Shown piece by piece: positions 43,975 through 51,193 of a stretch of DNA of 64,000 nt. The notes below the pieces were generated by a model. It saw only the letters and a list, made by a program, of their open reading frames with translations. It ran no database searches and was not told where the DNA came from. The position numbers and the translations under genes were made by a program. The stretch spans positions 682,001-746,000 of the forward strand of contig NZ_JAMBNP010000002.1 of NCBI RefSeq assembly GCF_023715145.1, given 5' to 3'. This stretch comes from Paenibacillus glycanilyticus (GTDB lineage: Bacteria; Bacillota; Bacilli; Paenibacillales; Paenibacillaceae). Numbering within the stretch: position 1 is the first letter of the stretch; each line of letters begins with the position of its first letter.

Positions 43975-45017
43975 TCGGAAGGATGTCGCAAGCAAAGTCG
44001 GAACATAAAAGGCGCGCGGCGGTACTGGTTGCAGGCAGCTGGGGAACCGCGCTTGCCGCTGTACTGGCCGGCAATGGATATGATGTACGGCTGTGGACAC
44101 GGTCTGCCGAGCATGCGGAGCAGATGAATACGAGCGGGACGAACGAGAAGTATCTGCCGGGCGTCACTCTGCCGTCATCGCTTCATGCGACAACGGATAT
44201 CGAGGAAGCGCTTAGGGACGCGGAGCTGGCTTTGTTCGTAGCCCCTTCATCAGCGATGAGGGCGGTAGCCAAGCAGGCGGCTCCTTATCTGGCTGAAGGC
44301 ACTTTGGTTGTTCACGCAACAAAAGGCTTTGAAGCGGATACATTGAAACGGATGACAACCGTCTTGTCGGAGGAGCTGAACCGAACTGCCGAGAAGATTG
44401 TTGTTCTGTCCGGACCAAGCCATGCCGAAGAGGTGATCCGCAAGCAGCCAACAACGGTAGTTGTGGCGTCTGCGGAATTGAAAGCGGCCGAGCAGGCTCA
44501 GGACGCCTTTATGAGCACCTATTTCCGCGTCTATACGAATCCGGATGTAGTTGGTGTCGAGGTTGCGGGCGCCATTAAAAATATTATCGCGCTTGGCGCG
44601 GGGCTATCGGACGGACTGGGCTTTGGCGACAATGCCAAAGCGGCTCTGCTAACCCGCGGTCTCGCGGAAATCAGCCGGCTTGGTACGGCTATGGGGGCTA
44701 ACCCGCTTACCTTTGCCGGTCTTGCGGGCGTAGGCGATCTTGTCGTTACCTGTACGAGCAAGCACAGCCGTAACTGGCGCGCGGGCTCCATGCTGGCCGA
44801 CGGCACGCCGCTTGAGGAAGTGCTGGAGCGGATGGGCATGGTCGTGGAAGGCGTGAGAACAACCCGGGCAGCCAATGAGCTTGCGAAGCAATATGACGTG
44901 CAGATGCCCATTACGGCTGAGCTGTACAGCGTACTCTTTGCGAACAATTCACCGAAGTCTGCCGTTGAGAATTTGATGGGCCGTTTAAAGACGCATGAAA
45001 TTGAACAGCTAGACTAA
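43971..45017 (+). CDS. gpsA: glycerol-3-phosphate dehydrogenase [NAD(P)+]
   Basis: GpsA reduces dihydroxyacetone phosphate to sn-glycerol-3-phosphate for phospholipid synthesis. The 348-residue protein has AGSWGTALA, the catalytic-lysine segment AGAIKNIIALG and the C-terminal helical domain. The usual first glycine of the GxGxWGTA nucleotide loop is Val20 here. The GTG start overlaps the plsY stop; an ATG at 43983 is the alternative and has no well-spaced ribosome site. Synteny with Bacillus is complete. Confidence 0.93.
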   Translation: MIGRMSQAKSEHKRRAAVLVAGSWGTALAAVLAGNGYDVRLWTRSAEHAEQMNTSGTNEKYLPGVTLPSSLHATTDIEEALRDAELALFVAPSSAMRAVAKQAAPYLAEGTLVVHATKGFEADTLKRMTTVLSEELNRTAEKIVVLSGPSHAEEVIRKQPTTVVVASAELKAAEQAQDAFMSTYFRVYTNPDVVGVEVAGAIKNIIALGAGLSDGLGFGDNAKAALLTRGLAEISRLGTAMGANPLTFAGLAGVGDLVVTCTSKHSRNWRAGSMLADGTPLEEVLERMGMVVEGVRTTRAANELAKQYDVQMPITAELYSVLFANNSPKSAVENLMGRLKTHEIEQLD

Positions 45018-45111
45018 GACACGCGCCTATACCATTCATTTCCCCCTCTCATATGATGTTGCAAGGCGAATGCTTATAAGGTCCGCAGCGATATTGAAGG
45101 AGGGGAATGTA

Positions 45112-45384
45112 ATGGCTAAAGATCTTTCCAAAGATGTTCTTAACGCAATAAACAAGAAAACAGGCAAAAACATTTCCGAGAATGCGGTAAAGAAGTTGGC
45201 AAACGGGGTTTCGGCATCTACGATGCAGAACGAGGATGAGCTCCGCAAGCTGATCAAGCAGGTTTCGGATATGGCTAAGGTTCCGGTATCGGATAAAACA
45301 ATGAATGACATTGTTAAAGCCGTGAAAGCCAGCGGCATGAGCATAGGCGGTATCGAATCTCTGATCAAAATGATGATTAAGTAA
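45112..45384 (+). CDS. spoVIF: stage VI sporulation protein F
   Basis: A 90-residue protein of the SpoVIF (YjcC) family, which in Bacillus supports coat-protein assembly and GerE-dependent expression late in sporulation. It is soluble, basic and helical. AGGAGGGGAATGTA precedes the ATG at 45112. In B. subtilis the gene lies elsewhere; here it sits between gpsA and the yphE-like gene. Confidence 0.85.
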   Translation: MAKDLSKDVLNAINKKTGKNISENAVKKLANGVSASTMQNEDELRKLIKQVSDMAKVPVSDKTMNDIVKAVKASGMSIGGIESLIKMMIK

Positions 45385-45394
45385 GGATCTGGTC

Positions 45395-45427
45395 AAAAAA
45401 GTCTGCTGGGATTCAGCAGATTTTTTT
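45395..45427 (+). terminator. terminator after spoVIF
   Basis: TCTGCTG pairs with CAGCAGA, flanked by A and T runs; TTTTTTT follows. Confidence 0.9.
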
Positions 45428-45510
45428 GGCTTTTTTTGTCCTTTTTTATGCATGATGTTATAATGAGTGTTGCATTTATTACGGTTATCGACTAGGGAGT
45501 AGATTAGTTC

Positions 45511-45690
45511 ATGGATCCAATGACGAAGATGTGGGTATCTTTAATCGGAATCGGGTTGATGGCGATCGCAGCCGTTATGATTACGTTTGCCCGCTTAAAG
45601 ACCAAAGGCATTATAAAGTTTACGTTATCCTTTGTTTCCTTTATTCTGCTTGTATTTGGTTTTCTGTGCGGGCTGATAGCCATTATTTAA
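45511..45690 (+). CDS. DUF2768 small membrane protein (YphE-like)
   Basis: A 59-residue protein with two membrane helices (about residues 8-27 and 37-58) and a short basic loop. It resembles the DUF2768 family, whose member YphE sits between gpsA and yphF in B. subtilis. AGGGAG lies 11 bases before the ATG. Function unknown. Confidence 0.75.
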   Translation: MDPMTKMWVSLIGIGLMAIAAVMITFARLKTKGIIKFTLSFVSFILLVFGFLCGLIAII

Positions 45691-45736
45691 TAAAGACAAC
45701 CATACATAAGAACAGCTTGAAAGGAATACTAATCGC

Positions 45737-46033
45737 ATGATTGAATTGAAGGGGAGAACCAAAACAGCGGTTGTTGAAGCCGAGATTGGCGTGACGCTGC
45801 TAAAGCTGGCGCTGAAAGCGAAGGTTGACTGGTCTTCGAATTGCACCCGCGGTACTTGTGCCAGATGCCGCTGCTTCATTGAAGAAGGAGGCGCCGCGCT
45901 AGAGGGGATAACGGATGCCGAGTGGGACCGGATGGAGCCGGAGGAATTCGAAGAAGGTTACCGTCTTGCTTGTCAAGCTATAGTCAAGAGCGGTGAAATG
46001 TCGATTAAGGCAATAAACAAGCCGTATTTCTAG
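45737..46033 (+). CDS. 2Fe-2S ferredoxin
   Basis: A 98-residue plant-type ferredoxin: Cys36-X4-Cys41-X2-Cys44 with the fourth cysteine at 79. It would carry electrons in the cytoplasm, but the partner is unknown. The ATG is preceded by a moderate GAAAGGAATACT site. It is followed by the nucleotidyltransferase-like gene after 31 bases and by a second ferredoxin; the three look like a unit. A conserved insertion between yphE and yphF. Confidence 0.88.
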   Translation: MIELKGRTKTAVVEAEIGVTLLKLALKAKVDWSSNCTRGTCARCRCFIEEGGAALEGITDAEWDRMEPEEFEEGYRLACQAIVKSGEMSIKAINKPYF

Positions 46034-46064
46034 AGTCCGATACGCTGGGGAAGGATGTGCAGTA

Positions 46065-46676
46065 ATGAACCATCATACACCAATAGAGAACGCTCTTGCT
46101 GCCATCGTCCGGGCACTTGCGGGAGTGGAGGCTGCGTGGGTCCTGGGAGGCAGCAGCGGGCTGCTGCTGCGTGGAGTGCCGCTTCCCGCCATGCCAAATG
46201 ATATTGATTTGTACGTAGATGACGATGACTATGATCAGATCTATGAAATACTGAAGCCCTTTGCTACGGATGCCAAGCTGCTAAGCGAGTGCGGCAATTA
46301 TCGTTCGGTGCTGAGTCATTTTATCGTCGAGGGGATATCGGTTGAGCTTGTCGGAGGCTTCATCGTGCGGGCAGACGGCTCACGCTATATAACGGAGGTC
46401 AGAACCCTGTTAAATCCGCATTCGGAGAGCTTTGCTGTAAAGGATGCAGAAGGGGTATGGGATGTTCGAGTTGTTCCGCTTGCGCATGAGCTATGGTTCA
46501 ACCTGCTTCGCCGCCGTGAGGATCGGATAGCGATGATTATTGACCATTATATGAAGGATGAAACCCGTCATGAGGAAGCAAGAAGACTTATCGAGAAACG
46601 CAATGTATTAACCGTTGAAGCGAGAAAACAAATGCATCAGCGGCTTGCTTACCGACAGGCAGGTGCCGTCAAATGA
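46065..46676 (+). CDS. nucleotidyltransferase-like protein
   Basis: A 203-residue protein with the minimal nucleotidyltransferase signature: GGSSGLLLRG, then NDIDLYVD, with a later acidic GISVELVGGF that may give the third carboxylate. It is soluble. Such folds include substrate-binding partners, tRNA-modifying and antitoxin or antibiotic-resistance enzymes, so the role is open. It overlaps the downstream ferredoxin by 4 bases (ATGA). Confidence 0.78.
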   Translation: MNHHTPIENALAAIVRALAGVEAAWVLGGSSGLLLRGVPLPAMPNDIDLYVDDDDYDQIYEILKPFATDAKLLSECGNYRSVLSHFIVEGISVELVGGFIVRADGSRYITEVRTLLNPHSESFAVKDAEGVWDVRVVPLAHELWFNLLRRREDRIAMIIDHYMKDETRHEEARRLIEKRNVLTVEARKQMHQRLAYRQAGAVK

Positions 46677-47020
46677 GCGCAAAGGTAACCTTCTGGCCCT
46701 CTGGAGTAGGCATCGAAGTGAAGCCGGGGACTTCCGTCCTGTCGGCGGCAAGAAAAGCAGGCGTACTGATTCAGACGCGCTGCGGCGGTAATGCGGCTTG
46801 CTTTATGTGTAAAGTGAAAGTACGTCCTGGCAGTGATCTGATGCCGATCGCGGACGAAGAACGGCGGAAGCTGGCCGGGCTTGAAGCAGAAGGCTACAGG
46901 CTTGCTTGCCAAGCGAAGGCGAGAGGACAGGTAGAGGTGGATGTTCCGCTTGATCCGCTTCGCGCAGCCGTTCAGAAGCTGCTTGCGAAGCAGGCGGAAG
47001 AAAACGATGATTTATGGTAG
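46673..47020 (+). CDS. 2Fe-2S ferredoxin (second)
   Basis: A 115-residue ferredoxin-fold protein with Cys37-X5-Cys43-X2-Cys46 and Cys79, a spacing closer to adrenodoxin-type than to plant-type. The C-terminal 30 residues form a charged helix after the cluster domain. It overlaps the nucleotidyltransferase-like gene by 4 bases, so both should be translated together. Partner unknown. Confidence 0.86.
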   Translation: MSAKVTFWPSGVGIEVKPGTSVLSAARKAGVLIQTRCGGNAACFMCKVKVRPGSDLMPIADEERRKLAGLEAEGYRLACQAKARGQVEVDVPLDPLRAAVQKLLAKQAEENDDLW

Positions 47021-47041
47021 AACGAGGAGGAGCAGCAAGCG

Positions 47042-47806
47042 ATGTTGGATAAGAAAAGGATGCGAATGACCGGAGCGGCGGGCCGCTTTGTTATGCTTGT
47101 TATTTTGACCGTGGCCGTGCTGTCCTTAAGCGGCTGCATGTATCCAAAGAGTGAACTGAAACAAAACCAGGCTGCGCCCAAGGAAGCGGTTCGCAACGTC
47201 CAGGCGGCCATCGAGCAGTATCAATCCGAGACCGGCATGCTCCCGATGAAGAACAGCGACGAGGATACGCCCGTCTATGAAAAGTTCCTTGTTGATTTTG
47301 CCCAGCTGAAGAACAAGGGGTATTTGAGCTCAATTCCGACAGCAGCTTTTGAGAATGGCGGCAATTATTACTTCCTAATTATTAACGAAGAGACCAAGCC
47401 GCAGATCAAGCTGATGAACCTGGTCACCTACCAGCAGATTAACGATATCCAAAGCTGGGTCAATGATTACAAAGGCAGCCATGACGGCCAATTGCCCAAA
47501 GGCGAGCAGGCGTATCCGGGCTATTCTTACATAGATTATAAGGCAATGAACAAGAAGTCGCCGGATCTGCGCAGCGAGTACTCTTCCCAGACTCTCGCAG
47601 CTATCATGGACGATACCGGCCGCGTCTATACGGATTATGGGATAGACATCATGCAGGCGGTCCAGAAGAAAGGCGATGCGGAGCCTGGTGCCGATGCCGA
47701 CCTTCGCGCCGTCCTCGTCGATTCGGATATGTATGTCCCGGTAAAAGCCCCGGTCTATCACTGGGTTAATAAAGAGCCGCAGGCTGTTTCAACAGAGACT
47801 AAATAA
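47042..47806 (+). CDS. lipoprotein of the YphF type
   Basis: A 254-residue lipoprotein with a signal ending at LSGC (Cys32). The mature part is soluble and contains a type-II-secretion pilin-like stretch of mixed alpha/beta character. Its position before spoIVA and its size fit YphF. AGGAGG precedes the ATG. Terminator at 47831. Confidence 0.82.
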   Translation: MLDKKRMRMTGAAGRFVMLVILTVAVLSLSGCMYPKSELKQNQAAPKEAVRNVQAAIEQYQSETGMLPMKNSDEDTPVYEKFLVDFAQLKNKGYLSSIPTAAFENGGNYYFLIINEETKPQIKLMNLVTYQQINDIQSWVNDYKGSHDGQLPKGEQAYPGYSYIDYKAMNKKSPDLRSEYSSQTLAAIMDDTGRVYTDYGIDIMQAVQKKGDAEPGADADLRAVLVDSDMYVPVKAPVYHWVNKEPQAVSTETK

Positions 47807-47830
47807 GCCGGGAACGCTTCTGTTTCGAAG

Positions 47831-47872
47831 TCCTCATTACCGTCCATTACGGAGCGGTAATGAGGATTTTTT
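47831..47872 (+). terminator. terminator after yphF-like gene
   Basis: TCCTCATTACCG pairs with CGGTAATGAGGA and is followed by TTTTTT. Confidence 0.92.
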
Positions 47873-47873
47873 G

Positions 47874-47903
47874 GTATAGAAATCTTTACATCTTCATATA
47901 ACT
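47874..47903 (+). promoter_or_regulatory. possible sigma-E promoter for spoIVA
   Basis: GTATAGA (47874-47880), 14 bases, CATATAACT (47895-47903). This approximates the mother-cell sigma-E pattern; spoIVA is sigma-E dependent in Bacillus. Leader about 180 bases. Confidence 0.4.
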
Positions 47904-48085
47904 CAATCTTGGAAGGGCAAGAACGTGACGACTCAGGGAAAAATTGTGAAAGGATCGGAATAATCGGTAGGCTAGGACAATATGATATTACTAGTCCAAC
48001 AAAGCTGTACGAGTTGCGTCGCTGGCCTGCCCTCTTGTCCGGTGGAAGGCGGCGAACCGGAAAATCAATTGGGAGGGGATATTCA

Positions 48086-49564
48086 GTGGAGAAAGTGGAC
48101 ATTTTCAAGGATATAGCCGAGCGTACCGGCGGGGATATTTACCTCGGGGTAGTAGGGGCTGTCCGGACGGGCAAATCAACGTTTATTAAGCGGTTTATGG
48201 AAACGGTCGTGCTTCCGAATATTGCTAGCGAAGCCGAGCGCGTCAGAGCCGTTGATGAACTTCCTCAAAGCGCCGCGGGTAAAACGATCATGACGACCGA
48301 ACCGAAATTTGTGCCGAATCAAGCGGTGCAATTACGCGTCAGTGAAGGACTGGATGTAAACGTCAGGCTTGTGGACTGCGTTGGTTACGCCGTTGAAGGG
48401 GCGAAAGGCTATGAGGATGAGAATGGTCCTCGCATGATTACTACGCCTTGGTTCGACGAACCGATCCCGTTCCAAGAGGCGGCGGAGATCGGCACCAGAA
48501 AAGTCATTCAGGAGCATTCGACTCTTGGCGTTGTTGTTACAACGGATGGCTCAATCGCTGAAATTCCTCGTGCATCGTATGTAGAAGCCGAAGAACGCGT
48601 TATCAGCGAGCTGAAGGAAGTCGGCAAACCGTTTGTGCTTATCATTAACTCTACGCGCCCTCGCAGCGAAGAAGCGATTCAGCTTCGCGGGGAGCTGCAG
48701 GCCAAATACGATATTCCGGTTATTACGATGAGCGTCGCAACGATGGGCGAAGAAGAAGTAATGTCCGTCCTGCGCGAAGTGCTCTACGAGTTCCCGGTTC
48801 ATGAAGTCAACGTCAATCTGCCAAGCTGGGTAATGGTGCTGAGCGAGAACCACTGGCTGCGCAGCAACTATGAGAACTCCGTTCGCGATACGGTGAAGGA
48901 TATTCGCAGATTAAGAGACGTCGACCGCGTTGTCTCTCAATTCTCCGATTATGATTTCATTGCCAGAGCCGGCCTTAGCGGCATGAACATGGGGCAAGGC
49001 GTGGCAGAGATCGATCTCTTCGCGCCGGATGAGCTCTATGACCGCATCTTGATGGAGGTTGTAGGCGTAGAAATCCGCGGCAAGGATCATCTCCTCCAGC
49101 TGATGCAGGAATTCTCGCATGCGAAGCGGGAGTACGATCGGTTCGCGGAAGCGCTCGAGATGGTCAAAGCAACCGGCTACGGCATTGCGGCACCAACTCT
49201 TGCGGAGATGGCGCTGGATGAGCCGGAGCTTATCCGTCAAGGCTCACGCTTTGGCGTAAGGCTGAAGGCTACCGCACCTTCGATCCATATGATCCGCGTC
49301 GATGTCGAATCCGAATTCGCGCCGATTATCGGATCGGAGAAACAGACCGAAGAGCTGGTTCGCTACTTAATGCAGGATTTCGAGGCAGATCCGATCAAGA
49401 TCTGGGAGTCCGACATCTTCGGCAGATCGCTTCATTCCTTAGTGCGTGAAGGCATCCAGGGCAAGATCGCCATGATGCCAGACAATGCGCGCTACAAACT
49501 GCAAGAAACGCTGGGCAGAATTATTAACGAAGGCTCCGGCGGACTCATTGCCATCATCCTGTAA
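48086..49564 (+). CDS. spoIVA: stage IV sporulation protein A (spore coat ATPase)
   Basis: SpoIVA polymerises, with ATP hydrolysis, around the forespore as the base of the coat. The 492-residue protein has Walker A GAVRTGKST (24-32), and its C-terminus ends in the conserved GGLIAIIL. GGGAGGGG lies 7 bases before the GTG at 48086, which gives MEKVDIFKDIAERTGG, the family start; an in-frame start 177 bases upstream is not supported. Confidence 0.96.
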   Translation: MEKVDIFKDIAERTGGDIYLGVVGAVRTGKSTFIKRFMETVVLPNIASEAERVRAVDELPQSAAGKTIMTTEPKFVPNQAVQLRVSEGLDVNVRLVDCVGYAVEGAKGYEDENGPRMITTPWFDEPIPFQEAAEIGTRKVIQEHSTLGVVVTTDGSIAEIPRASYVEAEERVISELKEVGKPFVLIINSTRPRSEEAIQLRGELQAKYDIPVITMSVATMGEEEVMSVLREVLYEFPVHEVNVNLPSWVMVLSENHWLRSNYENSVRDTVKDIRRLRDVDRVVSQFSDYDFIARAGLSGMNMGQGVAEIDLFAPDELYDRILMEVVGVEIRGKDHLLQLMQEFSHAKREYDRFAEALEMVKATGYGIAAPTLAEMALDEPELIRQGSRFGVRLKATAPSIHMIRVDVESEFAPIIGSEKQTEELVRYLMQDFEADPIKIWESDIFGRSLHSLVREGIQGKIAMMPDNARYKLQETLGRIINEGSGGLIAIIL

Positions 49565-49576
49565 TGCTAGAATAGA

Positions 49577-49619
49577 GAACGGTTGAACCGGCTTTGCGGC
49601 CGGATCAGCCGTTCTTTTT
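49577..49619 (+). terminator. terminator after spoIVA
   Basis: GAACGGTTGA..CCGGC pairs with GCCGG..TCAGCCGTTC and is followed by TTTTT. Confidence 0.9.
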
Positions 49620-49715
49620 GCGTGGAAAGGCTTTAATCCGCCAATGTAACAATTTATTCATTGCAATTATGCGTTGCGATTACTATAATGGCAATTATTG
49701 AACGTTTCGATCTTT

Positions 49716-49743
49716 TTCGACAATATTATTCGTCTTTGTCGAA
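49716..49743. promoter_or_regulatory. inverted repeat upstream of the sugar transporter promoter
   Basis: TTCGACA (49716-49722) and TGTCGAA (49737-49743) are perfect inverted copies 14 bases apart, about 40 bases before the promoter -35. It has the size and position of an operator or activator site. Confidence 0.45.
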
Positions 49744-49780
49744 CAATTCCCATTTTCGTGAAATAATACTTAAATTCCGA

Positions 49781-49808
49781 TTGACATACTTGGTAAAAAT
49801 GATATGAT
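49781..49808 (+). promoter_or_regulatory. sigma-A promoter of the sugar transporter
   Basis: TTGACA (49781-49786), 16-base spacer, TATGAT (49803-49808). Confidence 0.75.
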
Positions 49809-49864
49809 TACAAATAGATTATTCATCTATCATTTGGTTAGATAAAAAGGGAGAGAAGAAGGAC

Positions 49865-50992
49865 ATGAAAAAATGGGGTAAACTTTCTTTGACGCTGCTT
49901 GTTGCGATCGTTCTTGTTATTGCATCGGCATGCGGAAACAGCAAAACGAACAACAATTCTGCTAACTCTGAACCTAGCAACAATGCTGCTAACGCATCAG
50001 AGACACCGGCAGCTTCTGGCAACAGCGAGCTTGACGCATTGAAAGGCAAGAAAGTCGCACTCGTTATGCAGTTTAATACAGGTACATTCTCTTCGCAATA
50101 TGTAGAAGGCGTGAAAGAGCAAGTCGAGAAATTCGGCGGCACTGCGCAAGTATTCGCTTCGGACAACGACCTGGCGAAAATGTCCTCTAACCTAGATGCA
50201 GCAATCAACCAAGGCTTTGACGGCATTCTGATTGACCACGGTCAAGCGGGAGCACTCGAGCAAGGAATCAAGAAAGCAAAAGAAAAAGGCATCAAAGTTG
50301 TTGTATTTGACGCTGACGTGAAAATTGACGGCGTACCTGTTCTTCAACAGGATGACCAATCGATGGCTGAACTGACGCTTGAGCAGCTGGCAAATGACGC
50401 TGGCGGCAAAGGCAACATTGTTAAAGTATGGGTAGCGGGCTTTGCTCCAATGGAACGCCGCCAAGTAGCATATAAAGCATTCCAAGAGAAATATCCAGAC
50501 ATTAAAGAAATCGCAGCATTCGGTAACGCGAACAACCCGGCAATCGATACGCAAGCGCAAATGGAAGCTATTCTTAAGCAATACCCGAACAAAGGCGACA
50601 TTACGGCTGTATGGGCAGCATGGGATGAGTTTGCAAAAGGCGCAGCACGCGCAATCCAGCAAGCAGGCCGTACAGAAATTAAAGTATACGGTATCGACAT
50701 GAGCGATGAAGACCTGCAAATGATTCAAGACAAGAACAGCCCTTGGGTGGCATCGGCTGCTGTAGATCCTAAAGATATCGGCCGCGTTCAAGTCCGCACG
50801 TTGTACAAAGAATTCAAAGGCGAAGCTAACGATCCGCTTGTAGTCCTGAATGCTGTGTACGTACACCGCGATAAACTGCCGGCTGAGCAAGTAAGCACAA
50901 CTCAACTGTCCCAGTACATCGAAGGATGGGGAAGCAGCACGCAAAACTATGAAGACTGGATGAAAGAGCTGGAAGCTGCTAACGGGAAGTAA
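49865..50992 (+). CDS. sugar ABC transporter substrate-binding lipoprotein
   Basis: A 375-residue binding protein of the periplasmic-binding type 4 family (ribose/galactose/xylose-like). The signal ends at IASAC (Cys23) so it is lipid-anchored, followed by an Asn/Ser-rich linker. Its substrate cannot be read from sequence. It heads the operon with the ATPase and permease. Between its stop and the ATPase gene lies a tandem hairpin array (51001-51168). Confidence 0.9.
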   Translation: MKKWGKLSLTLLVAIVLVIASACGNSKTNNNSANSEPSNNAANASETPAASGNSELDALKGKKVALVMQFNTGTFSSQYVEGVKEQVEKFGGTAQVFASDNDLAKMSSNLDAAINQGFDGILIDHGQAGALEQGIKKAKEKGIKVVVFDADVKIDGVPVLQQDDQSMAELTLEQLANDAGGKGNIVKVWVAGFAPMERRQVAYKAFQEKYPDIKEIAAFGNANNPAIDTQAQMEAILKQYPNKGDITAVWAAWDEFAKGAARAIQQAGRTEIKVYGIDMSDEDLQMIQDKNSPWVASAAVDPKDIGRVQVRTLYKEFKGEANDPLVVLNAVYVHRDKLPAEQVSTTQLSQYIEGWGSSTQNYEDWMKELEAANGK

Positions 50993-51000
50993 TCCTTAGG

Positions 51001-51168
51001 CTTGCGAAGCAAGAATTGCTTCGCAATTCTTTTTAAGGTAATGCTTACGAAGTAAGAATTGCTTCGCAATTCTTTTAAGGTAATGCTTACGAAGTAAGAA
51101 TTGCTTCGCAATTCTTTTAAGCTAATGCTTACGAAGTAAGAATTGCTTCGCAATTCTTTTAAGCTCTA
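51001..51168 (+). repeat. tandem array of four 42-base hairpin repeats before the ABC ATPase gene
   Basis: AAGAATTGC-TTC-GCAATTCTTTT starts at 51011, 51054, 51096 and 51138 (period 43, 42, 42). Each hairpin has an 8-bp stem (AGAATTGC/GCAATTCT) followed by a T-run. Ahead of it sits CTTAC-GAA-GTAAG (in the first copy TTGCGAAGCAA, which can instead pair perfectly with TTGCTTCGCAA). The last copy ends just before the ribosome site of the ATPase gene. Related elements occur before cmk, mtrB and ndk. Confidence 0.85.
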
Positions 51169-51193
51169 ACGAAACGCTGGAGAGGTGCACAAG

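Noticed and set aside
50947..51153. Repetitive 68-residue peptide (repeats of RSNSYFVSITLK) on the minus strand
   Set aside because: It is the translated hairpin array at 51001. The period of 42 keeps the frame open; there is no ribosome site.
51001..51168. CRISPR array
   Set aside because: The 42-base units are contiguous with no unique spacers, there are no cas genes, and each unit is a hairpin with a T-run.
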